Below are positions 28,708-39,085 of a DNA stretch of 64,000 nt, in pieces (positions within the stretch are counted from its first letter, which is position 1; each line of letters begins with the position of its first letter). The notes under the pieces were generated by a model. That model did not search any database. It was given only the letters and a program-made list of their open reading frames with translations, and had not been told where the DNA came from. The position numbers and the translations under genes are program-made. Origin of the DNA: Hydrogenophilales bacterium (GTDB lineage: Bacteria > Pseudomonadota > Gammaproteobacteria > Burkholderiales > Thiobacillaceae). Location: positions 11,846 to 75,845 of the forward strand of contig JADJYY010000004.1 in the NCBI GenBank assembly GCA_016719465.1, in the 5' to 3' direction.

Positions 28708-29340
28708 ATGACTTCCATCCGCATCCTGCTGGTCGACGATCACCCCATGCTGCGCCTGGGCGTCCGCCGTTCCCTGGAAAACGAGGAGAGCTTCGCCGTC
28801 GCGGGGGAGTGCGCCGACCTGGCCTCGGTGCGGGCCTGGCTGTCCTCCGGCGGCAAGGCGGACGTGGCCATCCTGGACCGCGGCCTGCCGGATGGCGACG
28901 GGCTGGAAGTGGTTCCCCCGCTGAAGGCCGCCGGCATGAAGGTCATCGTGCTGACCGTGGAGGACGACGACGAGGAAATCCGCGCGGCGGTGGATGCCGG
29001 GGTGGATGGCTACCTGCTGAAATCCTCGGACACGGAGCAGATCATCCATGCCGTCGGCATCGTGCTCCAGGATGCCGGCGCCTTCCCGCCCCAGATCGTG
29101 CAGAAACTGACGCGTTCCAGCGGCGAGCATCCCCTGGACAAGCTCTCGCCCAGGGAACTGGAAATCGCGGAATACGTGGCCCAGGGCCACAGCAACAAGG
29201 TGATCGGCGGCAAGCTCAATCTTTCCGACAACACCGTCCGCAACCATCTGGCCAACATCATGCAGAAGCTCAACTTCCACAACCGGGTCCAGGTCGCCAC
29301 CCTGGTGCTCCAGCATCTCAGGAAAACCCGGCGCGCCTGA
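28708..29340 (+). CDS. NarL/LuxR-family response regulator
   Basis: 210 residues. The receiver domain (about 5-120) has the acidic pair DD at 10-11, the phospho-acceptor Asp57 (AILDRGLPDGDG) and Lys105-equivalent in YLLKSS. The C-terminal HTH of LuxR type begins LDKLSPRELEIAEYVAQGHS and includes the recognition helix region DNTVRNHLANIMQKL. It is an orphan: no histidine kinase gene is adjacent. Target genes are unknown. Confidence 0.9.
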   Translation: MTSIRILLVDDHPMLRLGVRRSLENEESFAVAGECADLASVRAWLSSGGKADVAILDRGLPDGDGLEVVPPLKAAGMKVIVLTVEDDDEEIRAAVDAGVDGYLLKSSDTEQIIHAVGIVLQDAGAFPPQIVQKLTRSSGEHPLDKLSPRELEIAEYVAQGHSNKVIGGKLNLSDNTVRNHLANIMQKLNFHNRVQVATLVLQHLRKTRRA

Positions 29341-29456
29341 ATCATCGCCGACGGAATCGGGATACCTGTCGGCGAAATGGCAAAAAAATGGCGAAAAGCA
29401 AGCGGCGCGGCCGCTGATAAAATGCCGGCCTCGCGCCTTCAACCGGAAACCGGACC

Positions 29457-30278
29457 TTGGATCTCTCCCCGTTGTTCATCGCTTTCGTCCTCGGCATCGT
29501 CGAGGGACTGACCGAGTTCCTGCCGGTCTCGTCCACCGGCCACCTGATCATCGTCGGCAGCCTGCTGGGCTACACCGACGAGCAAAGCAAGGTATTCAAG
29601 ATCGTCATCCAGCTCGCCGCCATCCTGGCGGTGTGCTGGGACTATCGCGCGCGCATCGCCCGGGTCGCCGGCGGCCTGAAGTCGGATCCGACGCAACGCC
29701 GCTTCGTCGGCCATCTGCTGGTGGCGTTCATGCCGGCCGCCATCCTCGGCGTGCTGTTCCACGGCGCCATCAAGGCGTACCTGTTCAATCCCCTCACCGT
29801 CGCGGGCGCCCTCGTCGCCGGCGGCCTGGTGATCCTCTACATCGAGAAGCGCGCCTATCACCCGCGCCTGCAAAGCGTCGACGAGATGGACTGGAAGGTG
29901 GCGCTGAAAGTGGGTTTCGCCCAGGCCATGGCCATGTTTCCCGGGGTCTCCCGCGCCGGCGCCACCATCATGGGCGGCCTGATCTTCGGCCTGTCGCGCA
30001 AGGCGGCCACCGAGTTCTCCTTCTTCCTGGCCATCCCCACCATGCTGGCGGCGACGGCCTACGACCTCTACAAGAACCGGGCCTTGCTCGACATGGGCGA
30101 CCTGCCGGTGTTCGCGGTCGGCTTCGCCGCCTCCTTCGTCGCCGCCATGATCGCGGTGAAGGCCTTCCTCGGCTTCGTCTCCAACCACACCTTCGTCGGC
30201 TTCGCCTGGTATCGCATCGTATTCGGCCTGGTGGTGTTGCTGACCGCCCAGATGGGCTGGGTGGACTGGGCCGGTTGA
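29457..30278 (+). CDS. uppP: Undecaprenyl-diphosphatase (BacA/UppP)
   Basis: 273 residues with about eight membrane spans. EGLTEFLPVSSTGH (16-29) and PGVSRAGATIMGG are the two catalytic motifs. The enzyme recycles undecaprenyl diphosphate for cell-wall and polysaccharide synthesis. The reading frame begins with TTG at 29457; no in-frame ATG lies upstream before a stop, and the ATG at 29422 is in another frame, so TTG is the likely start. It runs convergently into chpA with 18 bp between stops. Confidence 0.95.
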   Translation: MDLSPLFIAFVLGIVEGLTEFLPVSSTGHLIIVGSLLGYTDEQSKVFKIVIQLAAILAVCWDYRARIARVAGGLKSDPTQRRFVGHLLVAFMPAAILGVLFHGAIKAYLFNPLTVAGALVAGGLVILYIEKRAYHPRLQSVDEMDWKVALKVGFAQAMAMFPGVSRAGATIMGGLIFGLSRKAATEFSFFLAIPTMLAATAYDLYKNRALLDMGDLPVFAVGFAASFVAAMIAVKAFLGFVSNHTFVGFAWYRIVFGLVVLLTAQMGWVDWAG

Positions 30279-30296
30279 AATCTCCCTCGGCCTCCC

Positions 30297-33200
30297 TCAG
30301 GCCTCGGCCAGCGCCGTCTCGTACATCAGGCGGCGGATTTCCGCCAGCAGCTCGTCCTCCTGGTAGGGTTTGCCCATGTAGGCGTTGACGCCGATTTCCA
30401 GGGCATGGCCGCGATGCTTCTCGGCGGTGCGGGAAGTGATCATGATGATGGGCAAGCCGGGGGCCAGGCTACCGGAGCGGATGGCCCGGGCCACCTCGAA
30501 GCCGTCCATGCGCGGCATCTCGATATCCAGCAGCATGACGGCGGGCATTTCCGACTCCAGCATTTCCAGGGCTTCCACGCCATCCCGGGCGGTGGTCACC
30601 CGGAAGCCTTCCCGCGCCAGGAAACGGCTGGTGATCTTGCGCACGGTGAGGGAATCATCCACCACCATCACCAGGGGCAGGGATTCGGTGGTGGCTTCCT
30701 CCTCCTCCACGCTCAAGCGGGGGGCGCGCTCGGCGAGCTGGAAGGGATTGAGGATGAGGGCCACGCGGCCGTCGCCCAGCACCGTGGCGCCGCTGATGCC
30801 GGCGATGCGGGCCAGTTGCGGGCCGATGTTCTTCACCACCGCCTCGAAGTTGCCTTCCATGGCGTCCACCCGCACCGCGAGACGCTGTTCCCCCGCCTTC
30901 AGCAGCAGGATGGTACGGAAACGCCCCTCTCCGGGCTGGGCCTTGCGACCCACCAGTTCGGCCAGGGCGCGCAGGGGATAGACCTCGCCGGAGAACTCCA
31001 GCTGGCCCGCCTCGTGCAGGGCATGGACCTGATCGGCGCGCGCTTCCCGCACCAGGGCGACCAGGTTGGCGGGCAGGGCATAGGTCTGCCCGCCGGCGCG
31101 GGCGAGAACCACCTGGGTAAGCGCCAGGGTCAGGGGCAGGCGGATGGTGAAGCGGCTGCCTTCGCCGGCCTCGGTGTCCAGGCGCACCCGGCCACCGATA
31201 CCGGCGATCTCGTTCTTCACCACGTCCAGGCCGACCCCCCGGCCGGCGACCTCGGTGACCGCCGCGGCGGTGGAAAAGCCCGAGCGGAACAGGAAATGTT
31301 CCAATTGCTCGGGTGACGCGTCTTCCTCTGGTTCCATCCAGCCAAGGGCCTCGGCCCGGGCCCGGACGGCGGCGAAATTGACGCCGGCGCCATCGTCGGC
31401 CAGGGTGAGGACGATTTCATTGCCTTCCTGGCGGGCGGTCAGGCGGATCTCGCCGTGTTCCGGCTTGCCGGCGGCCACCCGGGCCGCCGGGGTTTCCAGG
31501 CCGTGGGCCACGGCGTTGCGCACCAGATGCTCCAGGGGCGCGGCGATCTTTTCCAGCACCACGCGATCGAGTTCGGTCTGGCCGCCGTCCAGCACCAGTT
31601 CGCCCTTGCGGCCCGTCTCCCTGGCCGCCTGGCGCACGACCCGGTGCAGGCGCTCCGCGAGCGTGTTGAGGGGCACCATGCGGATATGCATGAGCTCCTG
31701 CTGCAGGGTGCGGGCCATGCGCGACTGCTGGATGAGGGCGCTGTCCGCCTCGTTGAGGCCGGCAAGCAGGTTGTCCTGGGCGGTGGAAACGTCGTTGACG
31801 CTTTCCGCCATCAGGCGGGTGAGTTCCTGGAGGCGGGAGAAGCGATCGAATTCCAGGGGGTCGAAATGGCTTTCATCCACCTGGGACAGGCGGGAGCGCA
31901 TCTGGGTCTCGGCCTGGATTTCCAGCTCCCGCAACTGGCCGCGCAGGCGCTCCACGTTGCTGGCCAGTTCCAGGGCGGTCTGCTTGTAGGCATTCAGCAC
32001 GTTTTCGATGCGGGCGCGGGCGATGGCCACCTCGCCGGCTTCGTTCAGCAGGGTATCCAGGATGTCCGCCCTGAGGCGCATGGCCCGGCGCGGACGCGAT
32101 TCCTCGCCCCTGGGCGCGGTCCGCGCGACCGGCGGCGGCATGGCGGGAAGCGGAGAGGGCGCGCTTGCCGCGACCGGCTCCACCGGCGCCGGGGCGGGGC
32201 TGCCGTCTCGGGCGGAGTCGAGTCCGGCGGCGGCCGGGTTTCGACCGGGGCGGCGGGCTCCGCGCTGGCGACGGGCTCGCTCCCCTTGAGTCGTTCGATC
32301 ATTTCGGCGTGGCGGTCGTACTCCGCTTCCACCTCATCCAGGAAGGCCGTGTCGGCCGGCGCATCGGCCAGGGCGTCGACCCGGGTTTCCAGCGCGTGCA
32401 CGGATTCCCCCAGCACCATGGCGCCGGCCATGCGCGAGGATCCCTTCAGCGTGTGCAGGGCCCGTTTCAGGGCATCGCGGGCCGGCAGCCCGGCGGGATC
32501 GGCGCGCCATTCCCGCAAGGATTCGCCGATGCGGGGCATGAGCTCGGCGGCTTCCTCGAGGAAGATCGGCAACAGTTGTTCATCCAGTTCGTCCACCGCC
32601 CGCGGGACCGGAGGCGGGGCGGCGATCACCGCCGCCGCGGCTTCGGGCGCTGGCGCCAGCCCGGCGTCCGCGGGCGGCGCCTCCAGCTCGGCCAGCCAGT
32701 CGGCCACCTGGGGCATGGCGTCGGGAAAACGCCGCCCGAGAATGTCGCCCACGCTCTCCGCCAGCAGGCCGATGGCCCGCTCGACGCGGGGAACCGCCCC
32801 GTCGGCCAGGGCCAGGGTCTTGTCGGGCCAGCGTCCAGCCCAGAGCTCGATGTCGTGGGCGGCATCGGCCAGGGGCGTGAAACCGGTGGTCCTGGAAATC
32901 CCGGCCAGGGTATGGGCGGCGCGGATGAAGCCTTCCCAGGCGGCGGGACGGCGGCCCTTCGCCATTTCGGCCAGGGCGCCGGTCAGGTCGGCCAGCCGCT
33001 GCCCGGCCTCCTCGGTGAAGATGTGGAACAGCTCGGCCGGCAGGCTGTGCCCCCCGATCTCCACGACCTCATCCAAGGGCTCCTCCCGATCGGGGTTTGC
33101 GGTGGCGGTTTGATCGTCCACGTCTGTAGCGCGTTCGCCGGCGTCCTGGATGTTCACCGCCGGGACGCCGGCTTCAGGCTTTGGGAGCGGATCTCCCGGT

Positions 33201-35590
33201 GGCGCATCGGCGCCTCGCAAACGCCGCGCCGCCTGGATGAGGGGCGCGGACTCGACCTGGGCGCGGCCCTGCTCCTCCAGCTCCGTCACCCAGACCTGGA
33301 ATGCGTTGGCGGCATCCTCCAGGAAACCCAGCATCTCGGGATTTGGCGCCTTCTCATCCCGCAGCCAGGCATTGAGGGTTTGCTCCACCTCCCAGGCCAC
33401 CTCGGCCAGCTCATTCATGCCCACCATGCGGCCGCTGCCCTTGAGGGTATGGAAGCCCCGGCGCACGAAGGCGAAAGCCTCATGGTCGTAGGGACTCACG
33501 TGCAGGCGGGCGACCTGGACGGCGATGCCGCCGAGAACATCGTTGGCTTCCTCGATGTAGGTACTCAGCAGTTCCCGGTCGATGGTCTCGTCGGAGGCGC
33601 CCGCCAGGCGCATGGCCTCGGCGCTGGGCGCCGGAGCGCTGGCGGAGGCGCCCCCCAGGCCATCCACCGCCCGCCTGAGCGCTTCGGGCGTGGCCTCGGC
33701 ATTCAGGGCCTCGAGGGCGGCGTCGGCCTGGCCGCGCAAGCCGGCATCACCGACCAGGTCGGCATCCCGGGCCAACTGCTTGAGATCGGATCTGAGGGAT
33801 TCCCGCTGCCCGTCGTCGGCGCCCGTCGCCGCCCAATGTTCGACGGATTCCTTGAGACGTTCGGTTTCCGCGCGGATCTGGCTTTCCACCGATGCCTCGG
33901 CGACTGGCACCACCTCGGGCTGGGCGAGCAGGCCGGCCAGGGCCCGGCTGTCGTCCCGCCCGTAGCGCAGGGCATCCATGTACAAGCCGAGGGTGGACAG
34001 GGCCTCGGCCACCCAGTTGAGGTTCTCCGGCGCGATCTGGGCATCCGGCTCGGTGAAATGCTGGATGCGCAGGATGGCCTCGTTGACCAGATCCGCCGCC
34101 ACCTCCAGTTGCAGGATATTCAGGGCGCCCAGGATCTGCTTCATCAGGCTGGGCACCATGGGCAGGCCGGCCCGTTCCCTGGCGTCGCGGAAGAAGCGGT
34201 CGAGGATCTCTTCCACCTGGTTGAGGTTGGCCTGGATTTCCTGGGTGACCTGGGCCACCACCAGCTTTTCCTGGGCCTTGCGGGAATACTCGTCGAGCAG
34301 GTCGACGTCCGGGATGCGGGAACTGTCGAAGGCGGGATCGATGGCGGCCTGCAGACGCATGGTCTGGACCTCCGACTGGCGGTCGAATTCCGGCCCCAGG
34401 GCCTTGAAATGCTCGGCGGCGTTCAGGGCCAGCAGCAGGCCGGTGGCCATTTCCAGCTGCAGGGCTTCGTTCTGGGTGGCGTCCGCCACGCCGGGCAGCC
34501 GCTTGGCGACGGCCTGGATCATGCGGGCGAGCGCTTGCATGGCGCCGTTGGGCAAGCGGGTGGCGGCCTCGAACATGGCCAGGGCGGCATGCTGGAAGGG
34601 CTCCAGGCTGTCGGTGCGGCCGGAGCAATAACGCACCCAATGGTCCCGCGCCAGGCCCAGGTTGTCCTTGAGCGCGGCCAGTTGGGTCAGCTGGTCGGAC
34701 ATGGGCGCCGCCACCTCGGCCGGGAAGTAGCGCTGCAACTGGAAGTGTTGCCGCACCTCGGCGCCGCGTCCCTCGGACGCGTCATCCTGGGCGACGTAAT
34801 ACAGCACGTCGCGGAACAGGCGGTCGGCCAGTTGACGGGAGCCTTCCATGAGCCTGCGCATCTGCAGGTCGACCCGCCCGCACACGCGCTTGAGCCAGTT
34901 GTCGGTGGGTACCCGCCCCCGCCGCAGCATCTCCATGAGGCCGGCGGCGGTCCACCAGAACGTGAACTGGGCCGCGCCGGGCGCCAGGCGTTCCACCTGG
35001 CGGACGGCCAGTTCCATCTGGGTCAGCCCGGCCATGGCATCCCGGTTTTGCAGGAACAGCAGCAGGCCCCGCTGGTATTGGCTGCGGGCGCCGTGAATGG
35101 CCCGGGTCCGGGCCGCGTCATCGAGGGGCATCTCGGGTTCCTGGCGGGATGCCCGCGTAGCGGTGTCCGGGTAGAACAGTTCGCTCGGCGCCGGCGGCTC
35201 GCCGCCGCGCCGAGCCACCACCTCCTGGTATATGGGGGAGAGCTTCAGTTCGGCGTGGGGCGCCCCCGCCATCAGACCGTCGAGATAGGCTTTCAGGGCG
35301 GCGATGGCGCGCAGCACGGTATCCACGGTCTCGTGATGGCGTTTTTCCACCTGTTCCGCCATCTCCGAGAGCAGGCGCTCGGTTTCCGACGTGAGCAGGG
35401 AGACGCCCTGGAGATCGACGATCTGGAGGGCGCCATAGACCTGGTGCAGGTGGGCGGCGGCGGCCTTGAGGGGGGTGATGTCCTGGCCGTTCCAATCCGC
35501 CAGGGCCGCGCCGGCGGCATCCAGGGCGTTATCCAGTTCACCCTTGATCCAGGTGAGCGGACCCAGGTCGAAATCCATTTCCACACTCAT
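30297..35590 (-). CDS. chpA: ChpA/PilL-type chemosensory hybrid histidine kinase (single-base frameshift in linker)
   Basis: Two overlapping reverse frames together make about 1,760 residues: 32045-35590 (N-terminal part) and 30297-about 32230 (kinase part). The first has at least three Hpt modules, seen as FHTLKGSGRMVG, AAHTLAGISR and LHTLKGSSRMAG. The second has the CheA dimerisation and ATPase boxes (HLVRNAVAHGLE, DDGAGV, GRGVGLDVV), a CheW domain and a C-terminal receiver with Asp in VMLLDIEMPRMDG. The frames meet in a Pro/Ala-rich linker near 32150-32240 and differ by one base. It is the last gene of the pil-chp operon and would phosphorylate PilG and PilH to control twitching. Confidence 0.93.
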
Positions 35591-35612
35591 GGCATGCCTT
35601 CCTATTCCCGGT

Positions 35613-37721
35613 TTACAGCTTGAAGCCCGACACGGAGACCTTCAGATCATTCGACAGGACGGCGAGCTGGCCGATGGACTCCGCGCTGCGGCGGGCGCCG
35701 TCGGACGCCTGCTCGGTCGACGCGAGAATCCGCCGCATGTTGCCGGCGATGTGCTCGGCGGTGCCGGCCTGGGCCTGGGTGGCATCGGAAATGCTCTGGA
35801 TCAGGCGGGCCAGTTCGTCGGATACCGCCTCGATCTCGGCCAGGGACTGGCCGGCCGCGTCGGAACGGGAGGTCCCCTCCACCACGCCCTGGGTGGAGGC
35901 CTCCATGGCGTTCACCGCATCCTGGGTATCGCTCTGGATGGTCTTGACGATGGCGCCGATGCGGCGGGTGGCCTGGGCGGAACGCTCGGCCAGGCGCTGC
36001 ACCTCCTCCGCCACGACGCTGAAGCCCCGGCCGGCGTCGCCCGCCGCCGCCGCCTGGATGGCGGCATTCAACGCCAGAACGTTGGTCTGCTCGGTAATGT
36101 CCGAAATCAGGTCCACGATTTCGCCGATCTCCTGGGAGGACTCGCCCAGCCGCTTGATGCGCTTGGACGTATCCTGGATCTGGTTGCGGATGGCGTTCAT
36201 GCCGGCGATGGCGCCGCGCACCGAATCGCCGCCCTTGCGGGCGGTGGCCAGGGATTGCTCGGCCACCCGGGCGGATTCGGCGGCGTTGCGGGATACCTGG
36301 ACGATGGATTGGGACATCTGGTTGACCGACTCGGTGGTCTCGGCGATCTGCCGGGACTGGCGATCGGCGGCCGCGAGCAGTTCGTCGGAACTGGCGCGGG
36401 CATCGGAGGTGGCCTGGTTCACCTGGTCGGCGGCGCGGTTGATGCCTTGCACCAGCATGCGCAGCTCCTCGATGGCGTAGTTCACCGAGTCGGCGATGGC
36501 CCCGGTGATGTCCTCGGTCACCGTGGCCTCCACGGTCAGGTCGCCTTCCGCCAGGTCGCCCATTTCGTTCAGCAGACGCAGGATGGCATCCTGGTTGCGC
36601 TGGTTTTCCTGGGCGGCCTCTTCCGCGCGCCGGCGCGCCTCGCCGACGTTGATCACGCCGAGAACCAGCAGGGCGGCCAGGGCGAGCAGGGAGAACAGAA
36701 TGGCGAGAAACAGCGAAACGCCGGCCCCCATGCCCTGATAGCGCTCGGTGAGCTTGCTGGTCAGGGTCAGCAACTGTTCGGATTCGTCGAAGATCTCGCG
36801 GGCGGCGCGCTTGGCTTCCACCAGCTGGGGCATGTTCTTCAGGATATGGTTGGCCTGCTTCTCGAAGCGGCCGAAAACATCCTGCAACTCCTGCAGTTTT
36901 TCCCGCGCGCTGGCATCGGATACCGCGGCCACCCCGAGGCCGCCGCCGCCTTTCAGCAGGCCGTCCAGCACCTCGCGGAAGGTGCGCAAATCCTGCCCGA
37001 GCTGGTAGGCGGTTTCCGGATTGATCTGGTCCGAGGACAACAGGGCATTGGCGTTCTTGGCCATGCGCTGGCTCCACAGGGCCTGCTGGTTGGCGAAGGC
37101 CAGCTGCTTCCTGGCGTCGGCCGGCAGCAGGGCGATGACCTGCTCGGTCAGGTCCAGGAGTTCCGCGTTGCGCTGGTTGATTTCCGCCAGACCCTGGCCC
37201 AACTCCACCAGCACGGTCTGCTGCCCGATCAGGGTCTGGATGTCTTTCCTGGAAACGTCCCAGCGTTTCCTGAGTTCCTCCAGATCGGATCGCAGGAACC
37301 CCGGCGAGGACGGCACCCCGGCGCCGCCGTCGATCAGGGCATTGAGGCCGTCGGCGAAGGCCTTGCGGCTTTCCTCCAGTTGGGCGAAGGCCGACTTGTT
37401 GCCGAGGACCGCCTGCTGGGCGGTCTTGGTGTAACGCTGGGACAGCATTTGCAGGCGGGTGGAGATTTCCACGTAGCCGGCCCGGTTCCCCACCTGGACC
37501 GTATGCCACACGATCAGCAGGGTCGCCAGAACCAGGGATGCCAGCAGGGTCAGCACCACCGCCGGGTGGCGTTGTTCCGGGGGCAGGCGATTCAGCAGCG
37601 GCAGGCGCCCCGGGTCCACGGCCATCCAGCGATCCATGACCCGCCCCACCACCGGGCCGATTTTCCCCGCCAGTTTTCCGAATTGATTGCCCAGATCCAC
37701 GCGCGGCCTGCTCATCGCCAT
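35613..37721 (-). CDS. pilJ: Type IV pilus chemoreceptor PilJ (methyl-accepting protein)
   Basis: 702 residues. TM1 lies at about 54-72 and a second span near 330-355, enclosing a helical periplasmic sensor with two PilJ-type repeats (STRLQMLSQRYTKTAQQA and LAFANQQALWSQRMAKNANA). A HAMP-like region and the signalling domain follow, with the hairpin tip EIGEIVDLISDITEQTNVLA. PilJ senses surface contact or ligands and drives the ChpA kinase. It lies between pilI and chpA. Confidence 0.95.
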   Translation of the reverse strand: MAMSRPRVDLGNQFGKLAGKIGPVVGRVMDRWMAVDPGRLPLLNRLPPEQRHPAVVLTLLASLVLATLLIVWHTVQVGNRAGYVEISTRLQMLSQRYTKTAQQAVLGNKSAFAQLEESRKAFADGLNALIDGGAGVPSSPGFLRSDLEELRKRWDVSRKDIQTLIGQQTVLVELGQGLAEINQRNAELLDLTEQVIALLPADARKQLAFANQQALWSQRMAKNANALLSSDQINPETAYQLGQDLRTFREVLDGLLKGGGGLGVAAVSDASAREKLQELQDVFGRFEKQANHILKNMPQLVEAKRAAREIFDESEQLLTLTSKLTERYQGMGAGVSLFLAILFSLLALAALLVLGVINVGEARRRAEEAAQENQRNQDAILRLLNEMGDLAEGDLTVEATVTEDITGAIADSVNYAIEELRMLVQGINRAADQVNQATSDARASSDELLAAADRQSRQIAETTESVNQMSQSIVQVSRNAAESARVAEQSLATARKGGDSVRGAIAGMNAIRNQIQDTSKRIKRLGESSQEIGEIVDLISDITEQTNVLALNAAIQAAAAGDAGRGFSVVAEEVQRLAERSAQATRRIGAIVKTIQSDTQDAVNAMEASTQGVVEGTSRSDAAGQSLAEIEAVSDELARLIQSISDATQAQAGTAEHIAGNMRRILASTEQASDGARRSAESIGQLAVLSNDLKVSVSGFKL

Positions 37722-37773
37722 CAGTACACCCTTTCAGATTCTTTCCGGCCCCGGGTCCGGCTCGGACCGGCCA

Positions 37774-38286
37774 TCACAAACCGGCTTCCAGGAAAGCCGG
37801 CGTCGACACCAGACGTTCCATGCTGATTTCCGTCCAGAACTGGCCATCCCGATCATGCCAGCGGGACAACTGCCAGGATGCCGCGTCCAACGCCCCGGGC
37901 TCCGGCACCAGGTCGGCGATGCCGCGCAGGCCCAGCGCGCGCTCCACCCGCAGGGCGGCGTTCACGCCGAAGCGGGGATGGGCCAGGAGGATGCGGGCCT
38001 CCCCCGGCGGCAGGGGCTCGCCCAGGCCGAGATAGGCCGCCAGGTCCACGCAACCATAAAGCGCCCCGCGGACACTGGCCACCCCCGCGAACCAGGGCTT
38101 GGCCCAGGGCACCTCGGTCAGCGCCGGGACCGTCACCACTTCGTTGATCTGATCCAGGCCGACCAGCCAGAGACGGCCACCGGCGCTGAAGCCCAGCTTG
38201 GAGGCGGCGCCCTGGGTTGCCTCCGCCGCCTTGAGTTTCTCGGCCAGGCGGGTCTGGAATTCGCGCAGGCTTTCCTTGGCTTCCAT
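37774..38286 (-). CDS. pilI: CheW-like adaptor PilI
   Basis: 170 residues from ATG 38286, overlapping the pilH stop as ATGA. The CheW fold is visible in LWLVGLDQINEVVTVPALTEVP and GVASVRGALYGCVDLAAYLGL. It couples the PilJ receptor to the ChpA kinase in the cytoplasm. The N-terminal 25 residues are helical, as usual for PilI. Confidence 0.92.
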   Translation of the reverse strand: MEAKESLREFQTRLAEKLKAAEATQGAASKLGFSAGGRLWLVGLDQINEVVTVPALTEVPWAKPWFAGVASVRGALYGCVDLAAYLGLGEPLPPGEARILLAHPRFGVNAALRVERALGLRGIADLVPEPGALDAASWQLSRWHDRDGQFWTEISMERLVSTPAFLEAGL

Positions 38287-38651
38287 CAGCCCAGGGCCTT
38301 GATCTTGGCCAGCAGTTCTTCCGCCACGACGGGTTTCACCAGGTACTCGACGGCGCCCTGGCGGAGGCCCCAGACCCGGTCGGTCTCCTGGCCCTTGGTG
38401 GTGCACATCATGACCGGAATGGACTCGGTCTCCGGGTTCCGGGCCAACTGGCGGGTGGCCTGGAAACCATTGAGGCCTGGCATCACCACATCCATGAGGA
38501 TCAGGTCCGGCTTCTCCATCTTGGCGACGGCGACGCCCAATTCGCCGCTTTCGGCGGTGAGCACGTCGTACCCCTGCTTGCGCAGCAGGTCGGTCAGGAA
38601 AAAACGCTCGGTGGGCGAGTCGTCGATAATCAGGACTCTCTTGACGGGCAT
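38286..38651 (-). CDS. pilH: Twitching motility response regulator PilH
   Basis: 121 residues, receiver domain only. VLIIDDSPTERFFL carries the acidic pair, LILMDVVMPGLNGF the phospho-acceptor Asp, and YLVKPV the conserved Lys. I chose ATG 38651 over 38678 because AAGGGAG lies at ribosome-binding distance before it, and the longer form would overlap pilG. It acts as the second output regulator of the Pil-Chp system. Confidence 0.93.
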   Translation of the reverse strand: MPVKRVLIIDDSPTERFFLTDLLRKQGYDVLTAESGELGVAVAKMEKPDLILMDVVMPGLNGFQATRQLARNPETESIPVMMCTTKGQETDRVWGLRQGAVEYLVKPVVAEELLAKIKALG

Positions 38652-38670
38652 GGCGCTCCCTTCGCGGTCA

Positions 38671-39066
38671 TCAGCCACCCTTCGGCCGATGACGGCGAAC
38701 CGCCTCCAGCAGGGTGTCCTTGGTGAAAGGCTTGGTGAGGTATTCGTCCGAGCCGACCAGGCGTCCGCGCGCCCGGTCGAACAGCCCGTCCTTGCTGGAC
38801 AGCATGATCACCGGCGTATCACGCAGCCTGGGGTTCTTCTTGATCAGGGCGCAGGTCTGGTAGCCGTCCAGGCGAGGCATCATGATGTCCACGAAGATCA
38901 CCTGGGGTTGATGGTCGGTGATCTTGGCCAGGGCGTCGAAACCGTCCTCCGCCAGGATCACCTCGCACCCGGTCTGCAACAGGAAGATCTCGGCGCTGCG
39001 GCGGATGGTGTTGCTGTCGTCGATCACCATCACCTTGGTGCCGGCCAGGTCGTTGGGGTTGTCCAC
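38671..39066 (-). CDS. pilG: Twitching motility response regulator PilG
   Basis: 131 residues, single receiver domain. VMVIDDSNTIRRSAEIFLLQTGC, VIFVDIMMPRLDGYQTCALIK and YLTKPFTKDTLLEAV contain the acidic pair, the phospho-acceptor Asp and the conserved Lys. PilG promotes pilus extension in related systems. It is the first classical gene of the pil-chp operon and follows the PhnD-rhodanese gene by 19 bp. Confidence 0.95.
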   Translation of the reverse strand: MDNPNDLAGTKVMVIDDSNTIRRSAEIFLLQTGCEVILAEDGFDALAKITDHQPQVIFVDIMMPRLDGYQTCALIKKNPRLRDTPVIMLSSKDGLFDRARGRLVGSDEYLTKPFTKDTLLEAVRRHRPKGG

Positions 39067-39085
39067 GCTCCCTCCTTGACAATGT

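Noticed and set aside
32150..32240. Programmed frameshift in chpA
   Set aside because: No slippery heptamer followed by a convincing pseudoknot is seen, and other genes here show similar one-base shifts.
32165..35623. Forward ORF of 1,152 codons opposite chpA
   Set aside because: It mirrors the GC-rich codon pattern of chpA on the other strand; the chpA frame carries clear Hpt motifs.
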